Below, in pieces: positions 48,508 to 60,200 of a stretch of 64,000 bases of DNA. The position numbers and the translations under genes are program-made. The DNA is from Brachionus koreanus. Taxonomy: Eukaryota > Rotifera > Eurotatoria > Ploima > Brachionidae. The notes beneath the pieces were generated by a model. That model was given only the letters and a program-made list of their open reading frames with translations, had not been told where the DNA came from and ran no database searches. Within the stretch, counting starts at the first letter, position 1. The number at the start of each line of letters is the position of its first letter. The stretch covers positions 3,773,699-3,837,698 of the forward strand of contig PJRA01000005.1 in the NCBI GenBank assembly GCA_016987375.1, written 5' to 3'.

Positions 48508-50821
48508 TTTCAAAGTTTTATTTAAAAATAAATTTTTTTCTTTAAAATCAGAGATAAATAAATCAATTTGATAATGCAAAATTTTATTATTAAATTAACA
48601 CTAAATGTAAAATTAAAAAGGAGACAGATTTTTTTTATTTGTTTTTATTGCTCAATAGATTTTTAATATTTTATTAAGACTTAGTGTAATTAATAAAAAA
48701 GCCAACATGTTTTTGAATAGGTAAAAAACGATTTTTTTAAGCAAAATTTGCTAATTTTAATTAGATAATTAAGAATAATAAAATAAATTAGGAAAATAAA
48801 AAAAAATTAATTTATCGTGATGAACATAAAAAAGGGTTTGTTCTTATAACTTATTCAAATAGTTATAAAATTAAGAATTTAAAATTTAAACACTAAAAAT
48901 GAGTTACTTAAATTATTATATAAAAATAAATTGATTAATTTCAATAAACAAAACTTTTAATACTTGAAAATTTCTTTAAATTTTTTTTTACTTTTTTAAT
49001 CATGGCGAATGATTTGCTTTTTAAGTAAATTTACACACTTACCTAGTTTTTGTAAATTTTTATTCAACACATGAAACTTTGAGGTGAAAGTTAAAAAATA
49101 TTGAGTAAAATAAAATGAAAACCTGGTCCATTGAGGATCAAAAGATAATATAAATTTGCTATTTTCTTTAATTGTAAACATCCATTTGTTCAAGATATCA
49201 TTCAAATGAATATTTTAAAATAAAATACTATTTTTTCTGATATTTTTTTTAAATTTAAAATTGAAAAATAACGCATCTTCAAAAATTTTTGACGCAAATT
49301 TCAATATCCAAAAGTATTTAAATTTTGCACATTTTGTAGATTTAGACTCGATACAAGTGTTCAAGCAAAATTTTTTAAATAATGAAAAAATATTTTGTTT
49401 TAAATAAAAAAAAATATTCAATACAGTTATGTCTAATATTATTAAAACTAGTGGTTGATTTTAATAGTTAACATTTTGTTCTAATTTATAGTATGTCTCA
49501 AAGAAAGTAAAATGATTTGACTTTAAATTTTTTTTAAAAAAAAAGTCAGTTTAATTTTATTTTTAATTAAGTTGAAATTTTAATTTAAAAATTAAATGAT
49601 TAAATTAATTAGATTTAATTATTCGATAAATTTAAAGAATTTTTTTCTCTTTATTAAAGTTTTATCTTGAGAAAAACTCAAAAAAAAAGTCTTTTAGAAG
49701 TCAATTCAGTGATTTGACTTTGACTTAATGACTTTTGAACAACTCTGCTTTATATAATTTTTTTTTTTAAATTAAATTAAAGGATTGAATGAATAGGAAA
49801 AAAAAGAAAGGAATGTTTTGCTAGGGTTGATAGTTTAGCTGCTTGTACAGACGCTTCTCAAAATTCTTGTTCTTTCTAGCTCTCCTTTCGTCAATTTATC
49901 TTTCTCTAGTGTCCTATGCAATGCACAGTTCTTCTATGGGTAACCAAATGTGATCTTGTTGCAAAAATCAGTTGAACAGAGATAATATCCTAAATTGATA
50001 ATTTATATTTTGGCGTTAAACAATTAATTTTTTACGCTCAAAATATTTTAATATTGTTTTTCAAATTTAGATTAAAAAAAAAAAACAAAAAAATTAAAAT
50101 ATCAAAAAATTAAATAAAAATTAAAGCTCATAATAAATAATTTTTTTGATGACAAAAAAGCAAAATCTATATTTTTACTAATTTTTGAACGATTTTTTAG
50201 GAAAATTAAATTTAAAATCAAAAAACTAAAACCTATGTCTAGTCCTATTTTAGTGTAGTTTCAGAATCTGAATAAAAGCCCGGAAGTCATTGGGATCCCC
50301 TTGGACTAGATGCAAAAATACTAAAAATTGAGATAATTTTTACTCTTTTTTGTGGTAAAAATTGATATTTTTTTGAAATTAATCTAAAAATGCTCAAGTT
50401 TTGTATGAAATTTAATTTCCTTTCAGAATACATGCCCATATGCAGGGTTTGATTGGGTAGTTTCTGAGAAATAGGCTTAAAAGGACAGTACTTTTTGGGC
50501 TATAGTCAAACTTAAGAATTTAAATCAAATTTTATCTAATTTAATTAATTAGTCATTTAATATTTTAAGAAAATCATGAATTAAATCTTGATCTTGATTT
50601 AAAATAAACTAAATTTGTCAACTGATATTGCTAAAAAGGTAAAAAACTGAATTTTAGATTTATTCATAAAAACCAATTAATTTAACAAAATTGATATAAG
50701 ATATTTAAAAGCAATATTTTACATTATAATAATAAAACAACTCTCACTCAAAAATATTTTAAACTACTGTCTTTTTTACGGTAGCATGAAGTTTCATTTT
50801 TATTTGGATGAAATTTTTTAT
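48508..50821. other. Spacer with repeat-like tracts and a possible orphan Ly6-type exon
   Basis: Mostly A/T-rich. A TTTGACTTTGACTT-TGACTTTTGAA tract near 49713-49737 resembles one in hydrolase copy 1 intron 2 (near 26800). A GC-richer piece at 49850-49990 (-) contains a short exon-like segment ending YYLCSTDFCNKITFGYP-stop. The segment at 50220-50500 is less A/T-rich and repeat-like but unidentified. Open frames at 48996-49205 and 49215-49421 are F/K/N-rich and unsupported. Confidence 0.4.
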
Positions 50822-52190
50822 TTAATTATTAAATTCTCTAAATTCACTCTGACTGTCTTCACTAAAATCGCTGAAATGTGGTATTGAACTTAGTGTCACT
50901 ATTTGAATACCTGGCATAGGTTCTGGTCTTGGCTCTAATGAACCGCATATATTTTCGATCAAAAGCTCCAAAGTTTCTTTGACTTGAAAATTAATTCTCG
51001 TTTCTTCATTTTCCCATTCAAGATTTGATTCTTCTATTAAATCGACACAGTTTTTATTTTTTCGATGTAAAAATCTATTTTTTGTCATTTGTGATGCTGT
51101 GCTTAAGGTTTGACTTAATCTTTCATTATAACTAGCATTATGACTAAGAAGATGAGCTCGCAGGGCAAACTTGTGACTAAATTTCATTCCACAAATTTCG
51201 CATTCAAATGGCCTCTCGCCTGTATGTTTGACCTTATGCTCAATTAAAAGATCGTTTGTTAAAAACCTCATAAAACATTGGTCACAAGTGAAAAAATCAT
51301 CTGAATTGTTAGACTCATTTTCATCAGATTTTGTTAGTATAAATGAGGACAATTTTGATTTTTCTTCGCCAAAATATTTTCCTTCTCGTTTTATTGTGCA
51401 CCTTTTACTTGATTTTATTGCATTCTGAATCGGAGAAGCGTGATCATCTACGATAATTGGAACTTCTGAATGAAAAGTTTTGATATGAGCTTTAAGACCA
51501 TTTGACTGAGAGAACTTGTTTTTGCAAATTGGACATTCATAGGGCTTCTCCCCAGTATGAGTTCGTAAGTGTCGTTTCAAACGGAATGTATCACGACTGG
51601 CATAGTCACATAAGTGGCATAAATATGGACGCTCATCTGTGTGCACTCTAATGTGTCTTTTCAGTTTGCTCAACTCTACAGTTGAATAATCACAAAATGT
51701 ACATTTGTGTGGCTTTTCCATAGTATGTCTTTAAGCATTCGAATTGATCAAGATATATTAAGATTTTTAGAATCAAAAAAAAGTTTACTTGTATTTAATG
51801 TGTCGATTCATTTCGCTTTTGGTGCCAAAATAAGTATCGCAATGATCACATTTGTATGGCTTGATTCCCAGATGTAAATTTCGATGGTGCTCTAAAGTAT
51901 TAAAATCTTTGAATTTTCTCACACAAAATTCACATTGGAGTTCTCTTTTTAAAAAAGATAAGTTCAGCGTGTGTAAAAGGTGTTTTAGATCAAATTTACT
52001 TAGAATCGCATTCTGGCTGAGCAAGATGTTTATCAAGTTTCTTTTGACTAGAAGTATTAAATGAGCATTTAGGGCATTTGAGGTCCATTTTCTTAGAGGA
52101 TAGATGGTCTTGATCATTAGGCCTTTTTCTCTTGCGAGTGCTATCTTCAGAAGAAATGGAACATAAACTATTGCTATTTTGCATTAGCAT
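50822..52190 (-). CDS. C2H2 zinc-finger protein (3 exons, about 8 fingers)
   Basis: Predicted 417 residues from exons 52190-52000, 51944-51789 and 51728-50822, GT-AG and in phase. An N-terminal basic stretch STRKRKRP may be a nuclear localisation signal. Finger 1 (LKCPKC...HLAQPEC) has C2HC form. Then follow QCEFC...HRNLH, YKCDHC...HIKYKH, HKCTFC...HIRVH, YLCHLC...HLRTH and YECPIC...HIKTFH, with linkers of the TGEKP type between several of them. An acidic spacer of about 60 residues is followed by two more fingers (FTCDQC...HKVKH, FECEIC...HLLSH). The tail is acidic and Ser-rich. The CDYST/CDYAS finger pair resembles ZFP64-, REST- and CTCF-type fingers, but orthology is not claimed. Likely a nuclear DNA-binding regulator. 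Confidence 0.85.
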
Positions 52191-53246
52191 TATTTAATAT
52201 ATAAGATTTAGGCAAAAATTAAAATTTTTCTTTTGATGTATAAGTAAATTTTTGATTTTATGCATGAATTTCAATAGATTTCGAAACAAAATTTACAAAC
52301 AGCTGATTTTAAATTATGAATAAAACTGAGCTGACCTTTTCTAAAATAAAATCTTATAAACAAATAAACAGAAAATAAAAAATTTTATTTAAAAAAACAT
52401 TAAATGCTTAACTATAGGATTTTAAAATTCGAAAATTTATTAAATTTTCTTTTATTTGAAGAGAAGTTTGTAAAAATAACAAAATATTTGTTAAAAGTAA
52501 AGAACAATCAATTAATTAATTGCTTTGTTTTTTAAAGATAAACTGAAAAATTAAAAAATATCTTATACACATAACTCGGTGGCTATTTAATTAAATTGAA
52601 TTTTGAAATTCACCAATTTTCAATGGTCCATTTGATTCATGACTTTTTCAAGCCTTTTGTGATTGCTGAATTTTATTTTTAGTAAAAAAAATTTTAATTC
52701 AGAATAGAAAAATGACTAATCCAGTGGGTTTTTCTAGACCTCAATATTTTTTAAATAAAGGAACACAGAATATCACAGTAAATAGATTTCTAGCGGTCAT
52801 TTCAAATAGGTTGAATATTGTTTCAAATTTGCCTTTTCATCGGCTTTTCAATTAATAATTGGTTTGATCAGATAAAAATGTTTAAAATCTTTATTAAAAA
52901 AAAAAAAAAAACAAAAATAACTATAGTCAATTTTTCTTAGACATGAATTTTCAGGAATTTAATTTTTGAAACTAATGCTGGAAAGACTTAAATAAATTAA
53001 AGTTTTGTTTGTTTTAGATTGTTGTGCATTTGAAAATTGTTTTAATATTTTAAAAAGAGATTATTGCAATTTTAAAAGTAATTATGAAAAGAAAAAAAGT
53101 ACATTAAGATGTTCAAACAATACAAAAGTATGCAGAATTATATCAAAAATTTTTTTCTAAATTTCGAAATACATTGAAAGTTTACATTGAAAAGTCATCT
53201 ATTCTGAAAATTTCAGCTTTACAATTGAGTTACATGGTTCAATGTG
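52191..53246. other. Spacer upstream of the zinc-finger gene
   Basis: Presumed promoter of the minus-strand zinc-finger gene; A/T-rich, with a 14-nt poly-A near 52898. No gene or transposon recognised. Confidence 0.4.
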
Positions 53247-53531
53247 TATAGTATAAATCAAAAGTCTACAGGTGATTGATGGGGTAGGGATTAAAGAAAC
53301 ACTAGAAATGTTCAAAATGTTAAGTAATTGAAAAATGTTGAAAAAACATATTAATTGTAAATCAAGCATTAATAAATTTATTAAATTTAATAAATTTTAT
53401 TTTTTAAACTGTTGATTAACACATAAATTAGTTTTTACAACATTTTTCAATTACTTAACATTTTGAACATTTCTAGTGTTTCTTTAATCCCTACCCCATC
53501 AATCACCTGTAGACTTTTGATTTATACTATA
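53247..53531. repeat. Perfect 94-bp inverted repeat with 97-nt spacer (foldback element)
   Basis: Bases 53247-53340 and 53438-53531 are exact reverse complements as far as I can read them: the left arm starts tatagtataaatcaaaagtc and the right arm ends gacttttgatttatactata. The match stops abruptly at both outer edges; inside, pairing continues imperfectly for several more bases. A transcript would form a long double-stranded hairpin. Related, non-inverted sequence lies at 40905-41250, so the hairpin probably arose by recent inverted duplication inside a repeat. Confidence 0.92.
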
Positions 53532-54281
53532 TAAGTCAATAAAACATAAACATTTTTTTAACATAAACAAAAATCAAATTTAAAACAAAAAAAAAGTTGA
53601 AAATGCCTTCTTATATGGCATTCTACTCCATTTCAGGTCATAAAAATCTATTCGATTTTTGTCTTATTTATCAAGCTTATTACATAACGAGACCATACCG
53701 TCTTTTTTAAATTTTTTTTTAAAATTATTTATTGCCTAATTTTGAAAAACAAAAGAAACTATTTCCATTACTAAAATAAAATTTAATTTATTTAAAAACT
53801 TGAAAATTATTGAAAAATCAAAAATTCTATTGAAATTAGTAAGCACTTTTCGAGTTAAATATCTCAGATTCTAATCAAAATACCGACCATGAACTGATAT
53901 GATGTTAATTTTAAATTTTAAAAAAATTGTTTTAATTTAAAAATTATTTTATTTTAAGCTAAAATATATTCATATTTTCCGAAAAATTAAAAAATTGATG
54001 AAATAAAAAAAATACATTTAGCTGAAGTTAACACCTGAAAAATAAAGTTTTTAATTTTGCCTCTTAGAACAAGCAAAAAACGAATAATTTATTTGAGCGC
54101 CAAATAATTAAAATGTTCAGAATAAAAAAGCGAGCCAAATTATAAATTTCATCTAATTTAACTTATTTAGAATATACGCGCTCTAAAATGCTTTGACATT
54201 AACATCATCCACTAGATTTGAAAAATTAATTTCCATTTTCTAAGCTCTTTTTTAAAACTCTAAAGACTTAAAATTTTGATC
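53532..54281. other. Spacer before the ECT2-like gene
   Basis: The first about 130 bp (to 53680) continue the repeat family shared with 41010-41250. The remainder is A/T-rich and should hold the ECT2 promoter. Confidence 0.4.
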
Positions 54282-57200
54282 ATGAGTCTAACGCAGCACA
54301 TTAATCACCTGTGTGTCATTAATGGTGACTACAAGATACTTAAAAAAGACTTGCAGAGTGAAACATCATTGGGTGAAAAGGTTCAAAACGGAATAGACAA
54401 ACTAAACGAACTGATTGAATTCTATAAAATAAATTTGCAGCAACAAGGACATGATGAGTGTTTTCAGCTTCTCCATTCAAAAGATGGCAGCGAATTGTTT
54501 GGAAATTTGTTCACCAGTTTTGGTATAAGCCCTGCGGTGGCCGAATCAGAGGCAATGTTGAACGAAGTTTTGGGAAATGTCGGCTCGAGCACTCAACAAT
54601 ACCAACGACTTGCTATTCAACACTTCAATAACAATAACAATAATTCAACTTGTTTCATTTGCTTTATTGTAAGTGATTTCGATCAATCTGACTCGAATTT
54701 TCTAAAACTTGAAGACATTCAATTAAAATTGACCAATTTTGTTAACTCGATGAACAATACTCAAAATCAATCTGCCATTACAAGCAATACATCAAGTGCT
54801 CATTTATTGTCTAGTTCGAATATGTCCGTAATACAATCAAATCAATCAACCAGCCAGCAAAAGAGATTCATGATTTTCGGATGGCCAGTATTGTACTATT
54901 GTATTAAAAATGATCTAGTAAGATTTTCATCTATATATAAATAAACTTATTTTGAATATTAAAAATTATTTGGAAAATATTTCTGTTTTATTTAAAAAAA
55001 AATTTTTTTTTTGATGTTTTTCCTATAAAGATGTGCAATTTTGTAGACATTGACTTGGAGAAGTCCATGTTTGATTTTGAGAACTAAAAAAAAATACATG
55101 AATTAAAGCATTTGTACAAGAAAAAATTGAATTTCAAAAAAATTTTTTTTTTAGTGCTTAACAATGGCAACCGATGTGGAAAGACCTCTGTATTGCAAAT
55201 TAATGTCAGGCTGCTTTGTTTGTTTTACTGGATTTCGTAAAGAAAACAAGCATAGTGTAGCACATTGTATCAAACTAGTCCATTACATGGGCGGCAGTGT
55301 ACGCAAAGAGTACAATAAGCGCATAACTCATCTCATAGTAAAATCAACTCTAAGTACAAAATATAAAACGGCATATAATATTGGAAAATGTCACTTGTTG
55401 ACTGAGGAATGGATTTTGGAGTCGTGGAAACACCGAAATCAAGTTGATTTTGACGTTAACGAGGAGGAATTCATCAAAAAATTCAAACTAAAAGCACTAT
55501 ACTCGTTAACCATAGCATTCTACGGTTTCACTAATGAAGAAACTCAGCACATGAAAGAAGTGACTATTGATAACGGTGGTACGCCAGTCAGCGATCTAAA
55601 CGATCCAAATATTACTCATATAGTGATAAACGATCAAGAAGTAAAACACTTTCCGGACGAACAAAATTTGTCCAATTCAATTGGTTCAATAACTCCAACA
55701 GGGTCAAAATCGAGTCATTTATTCATCGATTTAAATCAATCTCCTTTTTCGAATACCAAGGCGTCTATTGTTCGCACTGAATGGTTTTGGGCTTCGATTC
55801 AGATATGCTGTCGCGCTAGTGAATGTTTGTACGAATTTTCCAAAACAGGCCGTGATGCCAAGACCGATCCGCCAAATAAACGTATTAAACTGAGTGTAGA
55901 CAATTTATTGTCGACTGAGCTCAATTCAACAGTGCCCATTATGAATCAAAGCCAGACCGATAGTCCACAAGCCAAAAAATCACCGGCACGTGCCAACCAA
56001 ACTGACTATGAATCGCCTACGCTTTGTCCACAGCAAATTACAAACAAAAGTCTGACTCGTCTATCAACTGATCGTCTATTGTCTGCCAAGCAGAATATTT
56101 CAAATAATTTATCAACTAGTGCTTCACTTTTGGATGCTACAACTGATGATGCGATGAGTATTGATTCCCCATTTAATAAAGATCGCGAAAGCCACGCTCT
56201 TATGAACAGTGCTAGCAGCAATGGTGTACAAAATGAGAAAAACAAAAAAATGAGCAAAAGATGCCAACGAATTATAGAACTCTATGAAACAGAAAAGCGA
56301 TTTGTCAATATACTGCATACAATTATTTTTGTAATAATATTTTACTATTTTTGTTAAAAGAAAAATTTCATTTTTAGAAATTAATTAAATTTTTTTTAGT
56401 ATTTTAAAGAGCCCATAGAAGCACCTGATCAAGCTTGTGGTCCTATTTTAGATCAAACTGAAAGCAAAGAGATATTTGGTAATTTGCCGCCCATCTATGA
56501 AGTGCATTGTAAAATTAAAGACAGACTTGAGAAAATTGTCAATAGAAATATAAGCGAAGAAGCAGTTTCAGTTGGAGAAATCTATTTGGATAATTCCGAT
56601 GCCTTGCTAAAAACATATCCGCCTTTTGTAAACTTCTATGAAAAAACCAAGGATGCCATTTTGGAAAGAGACAAGTCAAATTCTCGATTTCATGCTTTTT
56701 TGAAAATAACACAAGCAAAACCAGAATGTGGTAGACAAACTCTAATTGAGCTATTAATACGACCAGTGCAACGTTTGCCAAGCACTTTACTACTTTTGGA
56801 CGGTATGTGAAAATTAAATTTCTATATTTTATTTGTGATTTTATTCAAAAAAAAAATTCAATCATTTTAATTAAAAAAGATACAAACTGAAAATTTTCTA
56901 TTTTTTAAATTGATATTTTTTTCAACAAGACAATTTTAATTTTTGAACAGTGTAAAGACTTCAGTTTTATTTCAAAGAATTATATTAATTTAATATTTTA
57001 TAAAACAAAAATAATTATTACAAAATAAGTTTTTTATCATCAATTTGTATATCATCGAATATTTATTTAAGATTTTTAGCAATGTGAAATTTAGTACAAA
57101 AACCAAAGTGTTAAAAGCAAAAAAAATTTATTTTCTAGTATAAAAAAAAATTGTTCTGCAGTAAAGTAAATTATATAAATTTTTACAAAATAATTTTAAG

Positions 57201-60200
57201 CTCAATATCAAAAAATAGGGGGGTGGTTTAGACTGGATAATAGTTTAGGTGTAAATGATCAACTCGATGCAGAAACTTTTGTATGAGATCGGAGCCGTTT
57301 TTCAAAAAGGTACTAGAAAAGGAGATAAGCGTCTTACCATTTTACTCTAGGATAGAATGGGTACATTAATTGTTAATTTTAAGCTCTGTAAATACTCTTC
57401 TTTTTTCTGTTAAATGCGCACCATCAAAAAAACATTTTCACATTTTTTGCACAGCTTTAAATTCTTAAGTTTTCAGAAAAAAACAAAATTTTTTTTAAAC
57501 CTCAAAAACCGAAGGCTCTTTTGTTAGTTCCTTTATTTGTTTTTTATTAAATAAATTTAAAAATTTTTTAAGATTTTTTTTCAATCATATTTAAAATCAA
57601 AAATATTTTAGAATAATTTAGTACAAAAAAATTTTATTTTCTTGGAATTAAATTAATAAAACCAGTCAAATAAAATGGATGGAAAATCCTTCTCCTTAAG
57701 TGTCAAATGAAACATGCTTCAACATTCAAAGTTGCACTGGTACAACTCTGCAAATTTTGCTTTATTTTGATTTAGACAAATATGACTTCTGCTCTTTGTA
57801 AGTTAGAATAATACACTTTTTTACAGAATTACTTAAAACTTTTAAAAAAAGTACTAAAAGTTCACATTGCTAAAATATTTTTAATGAATGAATAAAACTT
57901 TAAAAATTTTAATTAAAACTTGAAGATTAAATATTTTTTGTTTAGATATACTAAAAGAAACTCCAAAAACTCATCGTGATCATGAATTACTAGCAAAAGC
58001 CATTGGATCTTTGAAAGAAGTGATGACTCATATAAATGAAGACAAACGAAAAATAGAAAATCAACTCACAATGTTTGTGTTGATGAATGATATCGAAAAT
58101 TGTCCAGCAAATCTTTTATCGTCTCATCGTCATTTTCTCAAAAAGCTATATGTTTATGAAATGTCAAATGAACTGCTCAAAAAAGGAGCTCAATTGGCTC
58201 TGTTTCTATTCTCAGATTGCCTTGAAATATGCAAACCCAGATTCAAATTACACAATGCTAAGTCTCCTTCGCTGACCTCATCAAGCAAGCAGCGGTCTCC
58301 CACCAAATTATACAAACACGTTGCCCTCTTTTCGCTTAATAATGTCACTAAAGTGTGTGACATTCTTCAAAATGGCGACGACACAGACTTGTTTGGCATT
58401 CTGTGCCGCCTGGCAGGAGAAAAAGACAAATTTTTTTCCTTCAAAGTAATACCAAATGCTTCAAATCAGTCGAACAATGCTTCAATTGTTACGAATCATT
58501 ACTCAACAATGTCAAGTCAATCGTCCAATTCTTCTAATTCTTCTTCAATCTATTGTTCTACAACAAATTTAAATCTTTACGACGAGCATGCGCATGCTCA
58601 AATGGAAAAAAAAGACTTCATCAAGCTTCTTGCTCAAGGTATTTGTAATGTCAAGTGCATCACTGAATTCGTAAGTATCCATTATTGGTACAACAAATTT
58701 TGAGTTGATCTTTTTCAAGCCTAATATCAAACATATTTCCATTCTTTTTTTAGAACTCTTTTAATTCTCTTTCTTTTCGTTCGTCAATATTTGACGAATT
58801 CAATTCAAACATTCTTCAAATCGAGGCTCTAATGGACCAGGATTTTGATATGCTGCAGCAAGAGAGATTCAATCAATTTTTTGTTCAAGGGCTACGCGGA
58901 AGCAATCATGAGCGCGCCAAGTTAGATTTAAACTTTTTACAAAGTGCAAATAAGCCGAGAAAAAAACTCAAACACAAACGATTTCAAACTTACAATTCAA
59001 GTTTGCGACTTGATTTGACCAAAGGCAAAATTAGTCAAAAGTTTAAACAACGCAGATTAGCAGAGATTATCAAGCGTAAACAATTTATTAAATTTGTTCA
59101 ACAATTGAAAAAAAAAGTTGATTTTTCTTTTTCATTTATTTGTTTTCCATCTTACTTTTCTAGGGTTCTTTGGCCAATTGGGACTCTTTAGGGAAGTTTT
59201 TATTTAAATATAAAACTAAATTGCTTTTTTTCTTAAAGGAAAATATATTGTGTACAATAGAGGCAAAACAATTACAGATTGACTTGAATGAGTCGGGTTC
59301 CAAAAAGTTAGAAGCTGTAAAAAGGTAAATAAAATGTTTTTACTTATTGCTGAAACTTAAATCTTTGACATAATTGAAAAATATTTTTTGAACAAAAATT
59401 CTAGTCACTCATTCATTCAGTATTTCTTTGCTATCTCTTGATAATTATTGATTCTGAGAGATTATTAAAATGACATAAAGTTTTGAGCTTTTGGTGAAAG
59501 GTGAAAGTTAAGCGAAGTTGAATTTTAAAAAATTTTTTTGATTAAATTATATTTTTATAGTATGCATTCAATGTTTAACATATTTCTTAATATTTGACAA
59601 AATTTTTTTCTTGAACATACTTTGCTTAACATTAAAAATGGAGCATACATCATTTAAAAATCAAGTAAATAGACAAACTGGTAGTGCTTTTTTTTGTTAA
59701 AAAAATAGAACTGTCAGATATTTTTGGTATTTTGTCAGATTTGAATACATCAGATTTTTAGTAAAAATGTCAGATATGAAATAGTCAAATTTATTTATAG
59801 AAATTTAAGTTTCATGGACAAAAAAAATATATTCAGTAAAAATTAATAATTAAGATTGTTCTAATTATATTATAAAAATTTTAAATAATTTTAATTAGAT
59901 TATCGAAAAAAGCATAAAAAATAAAAAATCTTCAAAAGAATTCAATTCAAAATTGAAAAATTCCTCAATCTTGAAACTGAATATCTTCACCCAATGATGT
60001 AATCATTTTTAACACTCAAAAACCGGAGGGGTCTTTTGAACCCCCTTTGTAACTTCCTTTATTTGTTTTTTATTCAATAAGTTTCATTTTTTTATAATTT
60101 TTTTTTCAATCATATCTTAAATAGAAAATATTATAAAATTATTTAATTTTTTCTATAAAATAAATTTATTTTTTTTGAAAAAAAATATTAAAAAAAATTA

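Noticed and set aside
48508..48579. N-terminal extension of hydrolase copy 2 starting at 48579
   Set aside because: The upstream codon is TTG, not ATG, and the extension would bury the signal peptide; ATG at 48507 parallels copy 1.
55032..55087. Short frame MCNFVDIDLEKSMFDFEN after an acceptor-like AAAG, between ECT2 exons 1 and 2
   Set aside because: It ends in a stop with no plausible donor, while exon 1 and exon 2 join directly in phase 0 with family-consistent sequence. A poison or alternative terminal exon remains possible but unsupported.
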